Notes: generated by a model from the letters alone, not told the origin. A DNA stretch of 64,000 nt from Scolanthus callimorphus (GCA_033964015.1 CM066923.1:6375978-6439977); one strand, 5' to 3'. Shown: positions 1-13,359, counted from the first letter of the stretch. Numbers and translations are program-made.

Positions 1-225
1 TGTCTAAGAATTTTGATTGGTTGATCAATCATTTCTCTTCGCGCGATGTGATTGGCTGAATGTTCACGAAAAGTTTCCCCTCTCATCCCAACCCCCCTCC
101 CCCCGATTGTCACATTTTGTCACAAATCCAAGATGGCGGCCAAGCGAAAGCAAACTCGCGTTTCTCGACCTAAAACTACGCCCCAACGCCTGGGAGCAGG
201 CTATGGCTTCACAATCAAGCTCTGC
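1..225. repeat. Dispersed repeat shared with 54.96-55.08 kb
   Basis: The first 70 bases (gtctaagaattttgattggt onward) are closely similar to the reverse complement of 55008-55077. Both contain the conserved blocks ttgattggttgatcaatcatttc and gatgtgattggctgaatgt. This is a non-coding dispersed element; the short frames here are chance. Confidence 0.55.
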
Positions 226-469
226 TCTAGCAATCAAGCTCTGCTCGTACCTAGTCGCTAAAATACTTATGGAACAAAAAAAGGATGGAAGAATGCGATG
301 CACGACGGCCTCTGGGAAAGAAATGATAGGGCGCGCTCCTCCCATAATTCCTTGTTGCGCGCCCTCATTTCTCTTCCCAGAAGCCTTCGCGCATCGCACT
401 CTTCCATCCTTTTGTTCCCTTTTTGTTCCATAAGTAATTTAGCGACAAGGTACGAGTCTGTTGCTCTAG
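226..469. repeat. Palindromic MITE-like element
   Basis: The left arm (from ctctagcaatcaagctctgc through ggaacaaaaaaaggatgg) pairs with the right arm (ccatccttttgttccctttt to gttgctctag). The centre is a gcgcgc-rich loop. The overlapping frames on both strands are mirror images created by this palindrome. Confidence 0.65.
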
Positions 470-2090
470 CCCCCAGAACGGGACTGCGCGCGAAACCATA
501 AGGGGGGGGGGGGGGGGGTAGCTGTCTCTGTGTGTCGGAAGATGAGACTGACTTCGAGGACCGCGTGCGAACCACAAACGAAAATCTGATCCCAGATAGC
601 GCGTCTTTAGTCTTCAAAATACGCGTTGTTGTCGTCTTTCGACCACAACAGACTACAGCTGGAAGAGCGTCACACCGGTATCGCAAGGAGTAAATTAGAT
701 AGTGGGGGTCATGGGTTTGATTCCCATTGAAACCTGAAATTCCAGGTCTCCAAATTTATAGCGATCGCTTAATATCAGTTACTCATTTACCATTCATACG
801 CCGCAGTTCTGACTATTCCTTACATCGTACACTGTATTCTGGTCGTTTTTAATGGTCGTCTGTTCACGGAAAATAAAATTAGACAAGATAGCGTCTGTGC
901 GCATGCGCAAACGGACAACTTAAAAAAAAAACTCAGTTCCCGTGTCAATGTAATGCCTAGTGAAAAAAATGCTAAGCGCCAACTGTGAGAAACATTTCTG
1001 CGTTATCGTGAGATAAACTACTTCTGGTTAAAAAGAAAACCAACAACGTACCCCACATGGATCTCTAACACACTCTTTTGGCCTATAAATACGTTGGCGA
1101 TGCATAATAATTAGTTGATTGTTCACTAACGGTACAAGGGGCGTCTTTATATGGTCTGGTGGCCGGGCGTTCTCTCACCCACAGGTATCTAGCTACTGAG
1201 CAATTCAACACCAGGATAGCGACTGTCAGGGCCGCAATCTCTGGCGTGGGCGTAAGAACCGTACGGTCGCCATACGACGCTTCAGCTCTTTGTCTGGAAG
1301 TATGGTCCTATTTTTGTTAATTTTTCCTCAAGTCAAGTAATTGCTGAATTTGCAAGTATTGTGGACGGCAAATGACTTCTATTACTTGCACGACTCACAA
1401 AAGCAGTTCAAAATTATTTACATCATTTTATCACAAATAACAAAAGCGTGGTGGGTCGCGGTCTTAGTCGCGGTGACAGTCGCGGTTACAGTTCAGTGGA
1501 TTATGCAAATCAGGAGGCCTGGTAACTAGGGAGCGCGAAGATTCGAAAATGGCTGCCATGTGCTGTCTCCCGAATAGTAAGCGAATCGATTTTCCACCCA
1601 TATTTCCATTAGAAAGGCAGCTTTTGCCAGGAAATTGGAGATACTGGATATCAAACGGTAAGTGTCAATGGAGATATCGAAAATAATGCTCACGCTACTC
1701 GAAAAGCGGAGTTTTCATAGTTTTGAAACCTTTGTCATTCGATTGTCATTGACTCTGTGAGAGACTCTGACTTGTTTGATTATTTGAAGACACAACAAAA
1801 CAGTCCCAAGCACTGTTGAACAGTGTCATGAACATGATAAGTTTATAGTCCAACTTAATCTTTAGTTATGGTGCCAATAGAAAAGAAAAAAAATTTCCAG
1901 ATTTTCAAATGTACACAAATTGGATATGCAAATTATTTTGGTCAGAGTATCTCGGGGAGAAACGATATCATATCTCGGTTCCCCTAGTTTCTAGGGGTGA
2001 GACAAATTACAAACTAGGGATAACTTTCATGTGCATTCATGTTATAGTCAACACCTTTGCCATAGATAACTTGGTGTCTTTTTTCTCTCC
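470..2090. other. Intergenic stretch with a tRNA-like fragment
   Basis: There is a long G run at 504-520. At 695-745 a block with gggtttgattcccattgaaa resembles the B-box half of a tRNA-derived SINE. No coding sequence or promoter could be supported here. Confidence 0.4.
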
Positions 2091-4010
2091 CACAAACCAG
2101 GGGCAACAGTGGAGCCCCTCAGACAATAAGCCAGACCACAGTGAGCCCTTCAGACAATTAGCCAGACCACGGTGAGCCCCTCAGGATGCCTGCAGCCCCT
2201 TCTATGGCGAATGTCCGTAAATCAAGGGAAATATTTTCACCCGCGTTGCGCTTTGATTTGCTTAGGAGAGCAAGAGACTTCAAGAAATCGAAGCGGGCCA
2301 CAGGTAAAAACATTTCCCTCAATTTATGGACATTCACCGAAAAAGGGCTGCAAGCAGTCTAACTCAAGACTGACCTCTTGTATTTTCTAATTTAGTTTTC
2401 AGCACTTATCTCAGACAATCATCTAGACCATGGTGAGCCCCTCATACCATCAGCCAGACCACAGTGAGCCCTTCAGACAATCAGCCAGACCAGTGAGCCC
2501 TTCAGACAATCAGCCAGACCACAGTGAGCCCTTCAGACAATCAGCCAGACCACAGTGAGCCCTTCAGACAATCAGACAGACCACAGTGAGCCCCTCATAC
2601 CATCAGCCAGACCACAGGGAACCCCTCAGACAATCAGCCAGACCATGGTGAGCCCCTCATATCATCAGCCAGACCATGAGCCCTTCAGACAATCAGCCAG
2701 ACCACAGTGAGCTCCACAGACACTCAGTCAGACCACAGTGAGCTCCTCAGACAATCAGCCAGACCACAGTGATCCCCTCAGACAATCAGCCAGACCACAG
2801 TGAGCCCTTCAGACAATCAGCCAGACCACAGTAAGCTCCACAGACACTCAGCCAGACCACAGTGAGCTCCTCAGACAATCAGCCAGACCACAGTGATCCC
2901 CTCAGACAATCAGCCAGACAACAGTGAGCCCTTCAGACAATAAGCCAGACCACAGTGAGCCTCTCAGACAATTAGTCAGACCACGGTGAGCCCCTCAGGG
3001 TGCTTGCAGCCCCTTCTATGGCGTATGTCCATAAATCAAGTGAATTTTTTTCACCCGCGTTGCGCTTTGATTTCCCTGCTAGCAGAGGCCTCTTTCTCTG
3101 CATTTCGCTGGCTGAGGTTCGCGAGGAAAAGAGACCTCTGCGCTGGGTCGAAACTCGCTTTGTTTTGCCGCCGTCCACAACCTTGGACGGTTTGCTGACC
3201 ATTTCTTGAGCCCTCTATATGCGCACGCATATCTACAGACGTTTTCCGCTGTTATTATTTGAGCCCCCCAGCGGCAGGGAACGCTTTGATTTGCTTACAG
3301 TGTCAAGTTACTCAGGAGAGCACTTATCTCAGACAATCATCTAGACCATGGTGAGCCCCTCATACCATCAGCCAGACCACAGTGAGCCCTTCAGACAATC
3401 AGCCAGACCAGTGAGCCCTTCAGACAATCAGCCAGACCACAGTGAGCGCTTCAGACAATCAGCCAGACCACAGTGAGCTCCTTCAGACAATCAGCCAGAC
3501 CAGTGAGCCCTTCAGACAATCAGCCAGACTACAGTGAGCCCCTCAGACAATCAGACAGACCACAGTGAGCCCTTCAGACAATCTGCCAGACCACAGCGAG
3601 CCCTTTAAACCATCAGCCAGATCACAGTGAGCCCTTCAGATAATCAGCCAGACCACAGTGAGCCCCTCATACCATCAGCCAGACCACAGTGAACCCCTCA
3701 GACAATCAGCCACACCACAGTGAGCCCTTCAGACAATCAGCCAGACTACAGTGAGCCCTTCAGACAATCAACCAGACCACAGTGAGCCCCTCATACCATC
3801 AGCCAGACCACAGTGAGCCCCTCATACCATCAGCCAGACCACAGTGAGCCCTTCAGACAATCAGCAAGACGACAGCAAGCCCATTGGACAACATACTCAG
3901 ACCAGAATACACGAAGCCTTACACCATCTGTCAGAGCACAGGGAACCCTTTGGTTCATTAGCCAAAACACAGGGAACCCTGTGACCATCAGCCAGAACAC
4001 AGCCAAGTGC
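2090..4010. repeat. 31-bp minisatellite with higher-order duplication
   Basis: The unit is about agccagaccacagtgagccc plus ttcagacaatc, repeated dozens of times at 2095-2175, 2405-2995 and 3325-3880, then decaying to about 4000. Two spacers (about 2176-2400 and 2996-3320) share a gcagccccttctatggcg core and then atgtccgtaaatcaa or atgtccataaatcaa. The sequence after each spacer restarts identically (agcacttatctcagacaatc), so the array was duplicated as a block of roughly 0.9 kb. The unit is not a multiple of three, so it is not protein coding. Confidence 0.85.
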
Positions 4011-6070
4011 CACATGAAATGGGCAGTCATAGTATTTTTTGCACCTCCCCATTGAGGACACTTAGGAATGGACCATTAGTGATGGGGGGGGGGGGGAGGT
4101 AGTAGGCTACAAATTAAACATTCCTTCAAAATCATAAATGGCTGAAAAAGATTCCTGCAGCACTGGGACCCTCAAAAACAATTCGAGTGAGTCAGAAAGG
4201 TCCCCCCATCACTTTTCTAATGGTCCATTCCTCATTTCAGCTGTGTCAGTGGTTGAGCCAGACAAAACTTCTGAATAGCCCTTTTCATTGTTTCCTGCTG
4301 TTTGTGATTCAAATTGAAATTCTAGCCTGGAATCAAGTCTACAGTTGACCAACTTTATCATAAATGTTGAACAAACCATTAGAAGTCAAGCTGAGAAATT
4401 GATTTAGCTGTTATGTGCTTTTGAAATTTTAAAATTAAAGTAAAATATTATTTTAGAAATAGTGTAAAAGAAAAGAGAAGAACATTATTGGTCAAAAATA
4501 GATTTAATTCCAGGCTATAAATTTCAATTTGAATCACAATAGAGTGAGTATAACTGTGAAAAGGACTAGGGTTTAGGTATTTTGTTCGTTTTGAAGTAGG
4601 CAAGTGAAATTCATTTTATATATGATTGTTTTATCTTTAAGTCTCATTCTAAACTTGTGTAAGGTGGCTCAACTTCTGACATAGATCACAACATGATTCA
4701 GGAACCACAATATGATTTATGGATGCCAGGGCCTGACATTGTGACTATATGGTTGCCAATGGCAACTAGATTTAGGGTTTTGGCAAGCAAAAATTTCAAT
4801 CTAGTCGCCAAGAAATGCTGACTCATCTTTCCAGACATTGTCCTTCTCAAATTTTTCTATCAACAGCACTAAATTTTAGAGAAAAAGGTGGGGACTAGAT
4901 TTTTATTATGGGAATAAAACTTCACTTTGCCAACTATAATTTTTTTAAGGCACCTCTGTCAGGCCCTGGATACTTGCCTGGACATACCCTCACAATGTAC
5001 TGTGGAAATTAAATCCTAAAAAATATGAACAAATTTAAGAATGCCTGTCGACGGTCATGCAACGCGGCCTGTGTTTTGATTTTTGTATCATATGAAAATG
5101 CTATTTTCCAGTGTGACCAAATTTGATCTTATTTCATTTTGGTTGATTTTGAGTTATATCCACGAAATTTGATTAGTTTTTTGCTTGAGTCCTTGTGCTT
5201 GAAGTAATGGAAAGCAACAATCCCTGACACGTCTGTATTAATTACATGTGTATCAACACAAATATTGTGCCCACGTTGCATGATGATTGACAGGCATTCT
5301 TTAAGGCTCATTTACACTACAGGGATTTTTTGGCATGGCTCAGATAAAAAGTGGTACAGGCACCAAAATTAATGGCATGACTCTGGTATATTTGCGCTGT
5401 GTACATGGCTTTGCCATACTAAATTTTATCAGAGCCTGACCGAAATTTCATATACCCTGGGACTACGTGGTGATGTCTAGTCCCAGAAACATCTGTGCCA
5501 AAACATTTTGTCGTGTAAATGGGGCTTAATAGAGCAGATTTCAGATGAGTGTTAAGAGTAAGTAGGTTTATTTTGATTTTTCATTTCCTTCATTGTTCCT
5601 GTTGGTCGAGTGGTTTGGTTTGTTCTCAGACTGAGAACAAAACCCAAACACATGATTACTTGCCTTTACAGTAGTCCCTGAAATGATTGATATTTTCGAC
5701 CTGACTGGTTTCAGCATTATTTTGACAGCAAAACTCTTACAATTGATAATATTGGTAACATGGCCTTAGGAAAGGAACAATGAAGGGAGGAGTTTATATT
5801 GAAAAAGAGTTTTGAGGATACTTCAGAACCTGTTAGATGCAAGCCACTGGACTGAAATACTGCTTAATTTGGCTCACTCCAGACTGGCCTAATCCTAGTG
5901 TATTTTTCTGAACACTCATCTGCAATCTGCTCTACTTCTTTGTTGCCTTTGTTGTAGGAACACAATGTAAAGTTGCTTTTGTTGTAGGAACACAATTGTA
6001 AAGAAAGCCACAAAATCCCACAAGGCCCCGGAGGCCCCAGCTGTAAAAGGTGCTCCAAATGTCAAAACCG
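4011..6070. other. Intergenic, AT-rich, one small palindromic element
   Basis: No gene is supported. A G run lies at 4085-4096. The element at 4727-4969 is listed separately. Short tandem copies of tttgttgtaggaacacaa occur at 5948-5995. Confidence 0.5.
4727..4969. repeat. MITE-like element, CAGGGCC termini (copy 1)
   Basis: It begins cagggcctgacattgtgac and ends with the inverted ctgtcaggccctg. The interior block tatggttgccaa is shared with the related element at 9550-9705. Confidence 0.5.
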
Positions 6071-6263
6071 GTTGGTGTGTCACTCATTACACTAGTACTG
6101 AGGCTCCTGTACAAGCTCCAAACTGCTCATCAGACAGGATCTCCTCCGCTCTCCAGGGAACTACTGTGAGGCATCAAGGTAATGTCATTCACATCTACCA
6201 CGTGTCTCAAGTGATTGATGTTGCTATGGTAATAGATAGAAATTAATACATGCAGTACTTTGG
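6071..6263. repeat. Inverted duplicate, left copy
   Basis: About 190 bases are repeated in reverse orientation at 8716-8905 with around 90 percent identity by eye. Shared blocks include gaggctcctgtacaagctcc and catcaaggtaatgtcattca. On the plus strand a Pro/Ala/Thr-rich open stretch ends at catcaag|gtaatg, which looks like a splice donor, so it could be a duplicated exon. Confidence 0.6.
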
Positions 6264-7018
6264 CTGATCACACATTCTGATTAAGGTAGCATGCCAGCTT
6301 TAGCGAGTCCAACTGCATATTTGAGCGTTGGTGGGTATTATTCAATAATGCTTTTGGGACACTAAGGCATCCTAATATGATCTAAGTCCTTGGCGGGCTC
6401 GGATGAGAAGCTCTTGCTACTAAAACAAACAAGATTTGGCATTATGTAGTTTTTTTTTGGTGGTGCACTCTCTAGGCAGTAAACGTAACAAACCATTATA
6501 ACAAATCAATTAGTCAGTTGTTAAAATGCTATCTTTAGCTGATACTTTGTAAAAAAACTTTGTGGCAAATATCATAAAAATCATATTTTCCTTTTTTACA
6601 ATAACTTGAAAAGGACAAAATGTTTTGGGTTAAGAATAATATAAATTGTGTGCATCCAGAAAAAATCCATACCCTTCTAGTGAAAGGGGTGGGGACTCCT
6701 TTTATTGCTTATGCATTCACTGTATTATTTTTACTGGAAATTCCAGAGGGATCTATGGAGGGTTCTCAAACTTAACTTCTGTTGGAAGGGTATGATTGGA
6801 TGATTTCTGGAATCACAAATTGTAAATTAAAAATATAAATGTAATAACTTAAATGATCTATATAATATTTGGAGGACCCTACAACACAGCTGACAACCCA
6901 TGAGTTCAGAAAACTGGAGATAATTTGTAAGAGATGAAATTAATATAATTATAAAACATCCATAAGAAAGTTACAGGAGAAATAAATTTAAAAGTTCTCT
7001 TAGATGTATTAAAGTGTT

Positions 7019-7145
7019 AAAGGCCCATCACAAACCGACAGCCTTTGTGGACCCTTAGCCAATCAGAGCACCCGAAAAACAATGGATCAGTTTGGAAACA
7101 AAAGAAAATGTGGTGCAAAGGTCCTGGTTGGTGATGGGCCTTTAA
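7019..7145. repeat. Small element with AAAGGCCCATCAC termini
   Basis: Terminal inverted repeats aaaggcccatcacaaacc and ggttggtgatgggcctttaa bound about 125 bases. It is a typical short non-autonomous element with no coding content. Confidence 0.5.
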
Positions 7146-8715
7146 AAAGTAAACACCCTAATGGTTATCTTCTGAGAAAGGAAATATTTTGGAGCAACAT
7201 TTTAAAACTGGAGTCCAGAAAATAGCCCAGGCTTATGTATTGCCTCGAAGGCCCATACAACACCATCAGATTCTTTTATGGCTACATAATTGAAAAAGAG
7301 AACCTTTACTGAGAACCTTTATGCCATGTCCTTGGAAAAAACAATCATACATGTTTAACCAAAACATGTCAACCTATATATCATTGGAAAGCTGATCAGA
7401 TGGATTAGCAGGCTTAATGGCAAAAATAAGTAACTTATCAATAAGTGTAATTTTTTAAAGGATTGATTAAATATTTTGGTGTGCCATTTTACGAGCTAAC
7501 ACCGTCAAACTTCCAAGTAAAACATTGTTTTAATCCTTTAATTTTAAGTTATAAAACATTGAAATGTTTAGAAAATGCTATAAAATTTGACCTTCGAAAT
7601 TTTCATTATGGTGGACCCATAATGCTTGATGCCAGTCTAAAAAAATGTACCATAGATAAAATCTAAACAATTATGTATTAACAAAAGCAAGTGGACAGGA
7701 GTAATTCCAGAAAAAAAAACTTATCACATGCAGCCACTAAGGAAACTGGTAATTTTGGAGCAGCAGAGATCAAATTTCCTGATTTTCTAGTGGTAAAGAT
7801 CCCATTTTCCATATAAAGAATCAAAGTTTTTTGGGAGATTCGAGAAGAGAAAGGGCTTGAGGACAAATTCCAGAGGGGTGAGGATAGTTCGGGGTATGAA
7901 TGCTGGAAACACTCAGTCTACTCAAATTTCATAAAGCAAGAGATTAAAATATAATAAATAAATTTTACTTAATATCTTTTACTTCAATGACTTTCTGACT
8001 TAGAGTATCTAACAAGAATGAAGGCGATACTAACATGGGCATGTCATGCAAAAAAAGACCCATGCAACATGAACCTGCCATTTTACTAGATTTGAAAAAA
8101 AATTAAAAGCTTCTTTTCAAAAATATGACTTTTGTATTTTGCCCCACTATGTAACCAAATAAATGCTTCAAAATTGCAAAAGAAATGAATGATTGAGATA
8201 ATTCAAATGTGAAAACATTTTTGTGTGTTCCCTACACTGACTTTTTGCATGACACTACCCACAACTTTTGTTTCTTAAAAATTTAAAAAATCCTGCAGAA
8301 ATGTGCACAAAATTCTAATTGACTTCGATAAAAGCAGAGCCATGGACATTCCAGCCCTAATTGTGGGGGAAGTTAGGGTGTCTGTTTCAAAAGTAGGATA
8401 ATCCCACGGGAGGAGGAAGAATATGGAGTGATTTGTTATATCTGGCATGCTCCCTTAATAACAGAAGTGTTATCAGTTTTATCATATCCATCTCACAATC
8501 AATTTATTTTTAATTATGCAGAAGCTTAAAACATGCATCAAAAATTATTAAAAAATATTTGGTATAAATTTCAATCAAATTTGCATTTTGGAAGGAAGAG
8601 AATTTGGAAATTCATTTTGGCATTGTGGGATTGTGAAAGGGATATGGTAAAATGGTAATTGGGTTTGTGCTAATTTGGACACTAAAAAATCAAACTTATC
8701 AAATCCAATTAACAT

Positions 8716-8905
8716 TCAAAGTACTGCATGTATTTCAATCTATCACCATAGCAACATCAATCACTTGAGACACCTGGTAGATGTGAATGACATTACCTTG
8801 ATGTCTCACAGTAGTTACCTGGAGAGCGGAGGAGATACTGTCTGATGAGCAGTTTGGAGCTTGTACAGGAGCCTCAGTACTGAGTGTAGTGAGTGACACA
8901 CTACT
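8716..8905. repeat. Inverted duplicate, right copy
   Basis: Reverse complement of the block at 6071-6263. On the minus strand it keeps the same exon-like reading (TEAPVQAPNCSSD) and the same donor-like catcaag|gtaatg. Together the two copies form arms of a 2.8-kb inverted structure. Confidence 0.6.
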
Positions 8906-9244
8906 GGTGATGATAGGAGCATCAACAGCTGGGGTCTGAGGGGCTCTTGTGAGGCTTTTTTTTAGGTTTTGAAAAGGTTTTTACATGTCTTCTAGAGTTG
9001 GAATAAATTATAAGCACACTTTATCTTTGAATCTTTTTATTGATATCTCATATACAACCTACTACTACCAGTAGTTACATTCTTGACCTCCATGTCAAAT
9101 AAAACATCTTTACTAACAGAAGAGGACATTCATGACTTGTATCATGACAAAGGAAAATATTACAAACCCCATGAACTACCTGATTTACAGCAGTAATACT
9201 GTGGCAGCATGAATACAAGCCCCTTAAGGTTTCTTATGACGTAG

Positions 9245-9508
9245 TGCTTTCTCCTACCACTAGCGTCATAAGGATCACAGGCATCAGGCATTATGTTTCT
9301 TATGACTTAGTGAGGATGCTTCATCATAAGCGTTGTAAGGCACATTAAAATGCACGACATAAGCACAATTTCTTATGATCCTGCTTATGTTGTGCTTTTA
9401 GAGCCTTACAACGCTTACGGTATGATGAAGCATCCTCACTAAGTCGTAAGAAACATGCCTGATGCTTATGATTCTTATGATCCTCATGGCGCTAGTGGAG
9501 ACTAAGCT
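9245..9508. repeat. Long palindrome
   Basis: Arms of about 105 bases pair across aaaatgcacgacataagcac. Shared blocks are gacttagtgaggatgcttca and gcgttgtaaggc with their complements. Related fragments continue to about 9820. Confidence 0.65.
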
Positions 9509-9549
9509 TTTGCATTGTTAGGTGCTTAACAGACAACATAAGCACGATA

Positions 9550-9705
9550 CAGGGCCCGACACTGCAACCATATGGTTGCCAATACTAAATAAGGGAGCTT
9601 GGCGACCTAAATGTTAGAGCTAGTTGCCAAATGGCACTGAGATCCAAAGTTTATGTGGCAACTGAATTTTGCTTTGTGGCGACAAAATTGAACATGTCGG
9701 GCCCT
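9550..9705. repeat. MITE-like element, CAGGGCC termini (copy 2)
   Basis: It begins cagggcccgacactgcaacc and ends catgtcgggccctg, with inverted termini like those of the copy at 4727-4969. The interior has the same atatggttgccaat block. Confidence 0.5.
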
Positions 9706-9799
9706 GATGATCATATAAAATTTGATTTGAATTTCTTATGATCATGCATCTGTCATTTGTTAAGCACCTTACAACGCTTAGTAAGAAACATCCTCACTA

Positions 9800-11660
9800 A
9801 TGCATAAGAAACGTGAGATCCGTAGTAAGAGACTTGTACTCAGGCTCCCATTGACCTTCGGCATGCACAGAGCTTGAAATCGCAACCAATGTTACTAAAC
9901 ATTTAGCCCTAATTTGAGGACAAATAATTATTTGCCAAACAAAAAGAACTAGTAAATAACACTTGACTTTTAACAAAATTTTAACAAAACAATTTTTGCA
10001 ACATGAAGAAAACTTAAATTTCAAGCCCTGTGCAAGAAAGAAATCAGCAAGGCCAGACAAGAAACATGATAAGCACAAAATGGAGAGGACAAAATGAAGA
10101 GGGAGGATATGCAGGGGTAGATTAAGGGTGGCCCAGGAGGGAGGGAGATTTTCCTATATACATTTACTGTATTCGTCCCAAGTTTTCACTATCTAGCTTC
10201 CCTTTCTGAAATTTCTGGATCCACCCAATATGGCCAATATTCCTACTCCATTTTGAGCTTCCTCGTATTTCCTTATGCGGCCATCAACTCCTTATGTATT
10301 TTTCTCCTTATTTTTTAAATGGGCAGTGACAAAAAAATCTGCAACTCCCGTTGGAGACTTCTAGAACTCTAGGAATGGGTGTCAAATGGCTGAGCCTCCT
10401 CTTGGTGCTACAGCCACTGGGGATTTCAGGTCAAGTGAAATTCTTCATTCTATATAGGATTTTTTTTGAAGTATGGAATTCCAGTGTGGAACATAAATTC
10501 CAAGGGTGGGTAGCTGTACCTGGGATTCTCAACAGGGACTGCAGATTTTTTGTTTGTTTGATTTTGTTGCAATTAACCTGTATGTGATTCCAGAAAATAT
10601 CCATATCCATGGTTAACCTTCTCTTCAAATAAATATGATCCCCTACATACTTCTCTGTGGAAATTGGCAGTGATTTGTATGGAAAACATGGGATGTTTAA
10701 TCACTACAAATTAAATGTATCTGTTATAGGATGCAAAAATTTTAGGGATTGAAATTAAGACTCTGAAATCTGAAAATTCTCTGTGACCTTTTTAATGGCA
10801 AAAGCACCCCTAAAACTAGTAACATTTCACCTTTGAGCAAATGGAATTTTTCAAATTAAATAAAATTAAAGCTTCAAATTCTGAAGCAAAAATTCCAGAT
10901 CTTGTAGTGCCATCCAAACAGATATTTTACTGAAAATGATCGTTGGGTGCCCCTGGTAAAGTATGGATAGTTTCTATAATCACATGGCATGGTTGTGTCT
11001 TGGAGAGCTCTACCTCATAACATGTTGTCTGCTTGGCCTACAGATCTGTCTTGCTTGTACTTTGAGTACTTGATCTAAAATGGAAACATGACCATCAACA
11101 AGTGATTTAGGCCTGATTCATACCTGAATTGAGCCAAAAACATTAGGTTCAGCAGTGATTTGGTCGCGTGCCAAATTCGTAGAGCCAGGTCGATATACTG
11201 TACACATGATCTGCTTGAGAAGTTGCTGAATGTTTTGAAGAAAAATAATGTATGCATTTGGTTTGATACAACAATTCGTCTTTGTCACGCATGGCCATTT
11301 TGTTTCCAGAATGACCTGGCAAAGCAGAAAAAAGCAACGAACCAAACAACTTTTTGGTTCTTAAACAAATAAGAGTACTTTTTGGTAATTAGCTTGGTCA
11401 ACTTTTGTACCATAAATCCCAGTATCTGGCTTTGCTTTTCAACATGAGTGAAACCCACACCCTGCTTGGTCTTGTTTCCATGCTGAATAAATTGGCTGAA
11501 AAATTCAAGATGGCGCTTGTGTGATAAAGGCAAATAGCACAAAATTTTTAATCAGTGTTGAACTTTTGCTGTGCAGTGCAAACTGTTATTGCTGTGCCCA
11601 GTGCAGTGCCAAACTTAATTCTGCTAAATCAAAACAAATTGGTTCTGCACAGAAAAAGCA
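9800..11660. other. Intergenic, no supported gene
   Basis: Only short chance frames are present. Scattered ggaattccag-type dispersed repeat fragments occur, related to those near 6650-6780 and 25510-25720. Confidence 0.4.
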
Positions 11661-11664
11661 TGTA

Positions 11665-12024
11665 TGGGGAGTTTGCAGGTGTTGCGTGACATTTTGAATC
11701 TTGATCCTAACAAAATGAAAATACCATATTTGAAAAGAGCTTGCCGAAATTAGAAAAAAGCCGAAAATTTGAGTTGATTTGGATAAATATTAGCAAAGTT
11801 ATTGGCGCCCGAAGTAAGCTGTTTCTCCATAGGTTTAATTGCCCACCACAACATTAAACCTATAGGAAAACAACCAACTTCCAACGCTCATAACTTCTGT
11901 GTTATTTGTCGAAATCACCTCAAATTTGAGGATTTCACACATTTCGGTGAGCTCTTTTCAATAGGGTATTTTTTTTTGCTAGGATCAAGATTCAAAATGT
12001 CACGCAACACCTGCAAACTCCCCA
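11665..12024. repeat. Palindromic element of about 360 bases
   Basis: Left terminus tggggagtttgcaggtgttg continues into cgtgacattttgaatcttga. The right terminus is its inverse, ending caacacctgcaaactcccca. Inner arms around ataggtttaat also pair. Confidence 0.65.
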
Positions 12025-12979
12025 TTGGACCTCAACTTCACTTAATTATGAACACTGACAAACACTTTCCCTATATCAAACCATTTTCTTGGTTATGAAT
12101 GCTTAACAGGCTATACTAGGTTTAGGACTGAATTATTTATTGTTTAATATTCAAATCGTGCTTACAAGCCCATGTTTTTACAAGCCCATCAGCACTCCTT
12201 GAGCACATGCTACTGAAGCTAGCTTGCTGTGCAAGCATACAGTACAGTACCTCAGAAAAAGGTCTATTCTCAGCTTCAAAGTTGAAAACCACCCACACAC
12301 GTACCAGTACAGTACTTCTTCATTCAAAATCAAACGAGGCCTTTCGGCGGCTTCCCTCACTGCTGAAACTTAACGTGGGCAAAATTTTAATGTATAACCG
12401 GAATCAAACATCAAACAACCCTTGAATGCGATTTAAGGATATTCCATCTTACTTATTGGCAGTATTGAGTTCTTGGGAAGGGCTTGTAGGTCTTACTTAC
12501 CGCCTGGAAATCATCGCCCGCGACGTACCACCATAGCCGCCATCTTGGAAGAGGAATCCCGTCATGCTCTGCGTAAAAACATTGAATGGTGTCCAACTCG
12601 GGATGCCTGTGGTGCGTTATGATTGTGAAACGTGCCGCGACACCGCCGCGACAAAGTTATGCCGCGCCGCGATTGTGCACACAGTCCAAGTTCCGTGCCA
12701 CGACGCGCGCTTCTTTTCACAGTCATACGAAAAGTGCTCGTAAATGTTTACTTGTCCAAGTCAGTCCAGGGTACAAATATTCATATTTCAGTTCACAAGT
12801 GTATCGGGTGAACCCCTTTATTCATCCATAATAACCCCTTTATTTATCCATTTTAAACTAAAGTACATGCACCGTATTTAGACATACTGTAAATATTCTA
12901 TTCTTTCAGTAGCTCATATAAGTAGAACTTATGAGCTACTGATTCTTTCCCCAAAGAAATGATCCTGCATGAAAATCTC

Positions 12980-13154
12980 TAGCCTGCTTGCAGGCGGTAC
13001 TGAGTGTTTTTATCGCGGAAAACCCGGTCCGTTCGATGATCGGGCGCCATCTTGGAATTTTGAGGCGCGCGGTCCCGGGGGCGATGGCGCCCGATCATCG
13101 AACGGACCGGGTTTTCCGCGATAAAAACACTCAGTACCGCCTGCAAGCAGGCTA
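12980..13154. mobile_element. Near-perfect hairpin element with 10-bp target duplication
   Basis: Arms of about 70 bases (tagcctgcttgcaggcggta onward) are nearly perfect inverted copies around a GC-rich loop. The direct repeat gaaaatctct sits immediately outside on both sides (12971-12980 and 13155-13164). Long arms and a 9-11 bp target duplication are typical of Mutator-like (MULE) non-autonomous elements. It is much more GC-rich than its surroundings. Confidence 0.75.
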
Positions 13155-13359
13155 GAAAATCTCTTTTGAAGTTAGGACCTGTTCACACAATTGACGTCTG
13201 ACCCAGCTAATTTACCTGCCGTTTAGAGTGGGTTTTCCTTTTTGTTTCATCAGACTGTGAAACAAAAACTAATAGTCAGTGTTAAATAGTGTCTACTAGT
13301 CAAAAATAAAAAAGAGAATACAATAAACATGACTTTCATAGTATATAGCAGTACGTAAT

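Noticed and set aside
17..433. Overlapping frames on both strands near the window start
   Set aside because: They mirror each other across the palindrome at 226-469 and the dispersed repeat before it.
695..745. Possible tRNA gene
   Set aside because: Only a B-box-like half is present with no cloverleaf or A box; more likely a SINE fragment.
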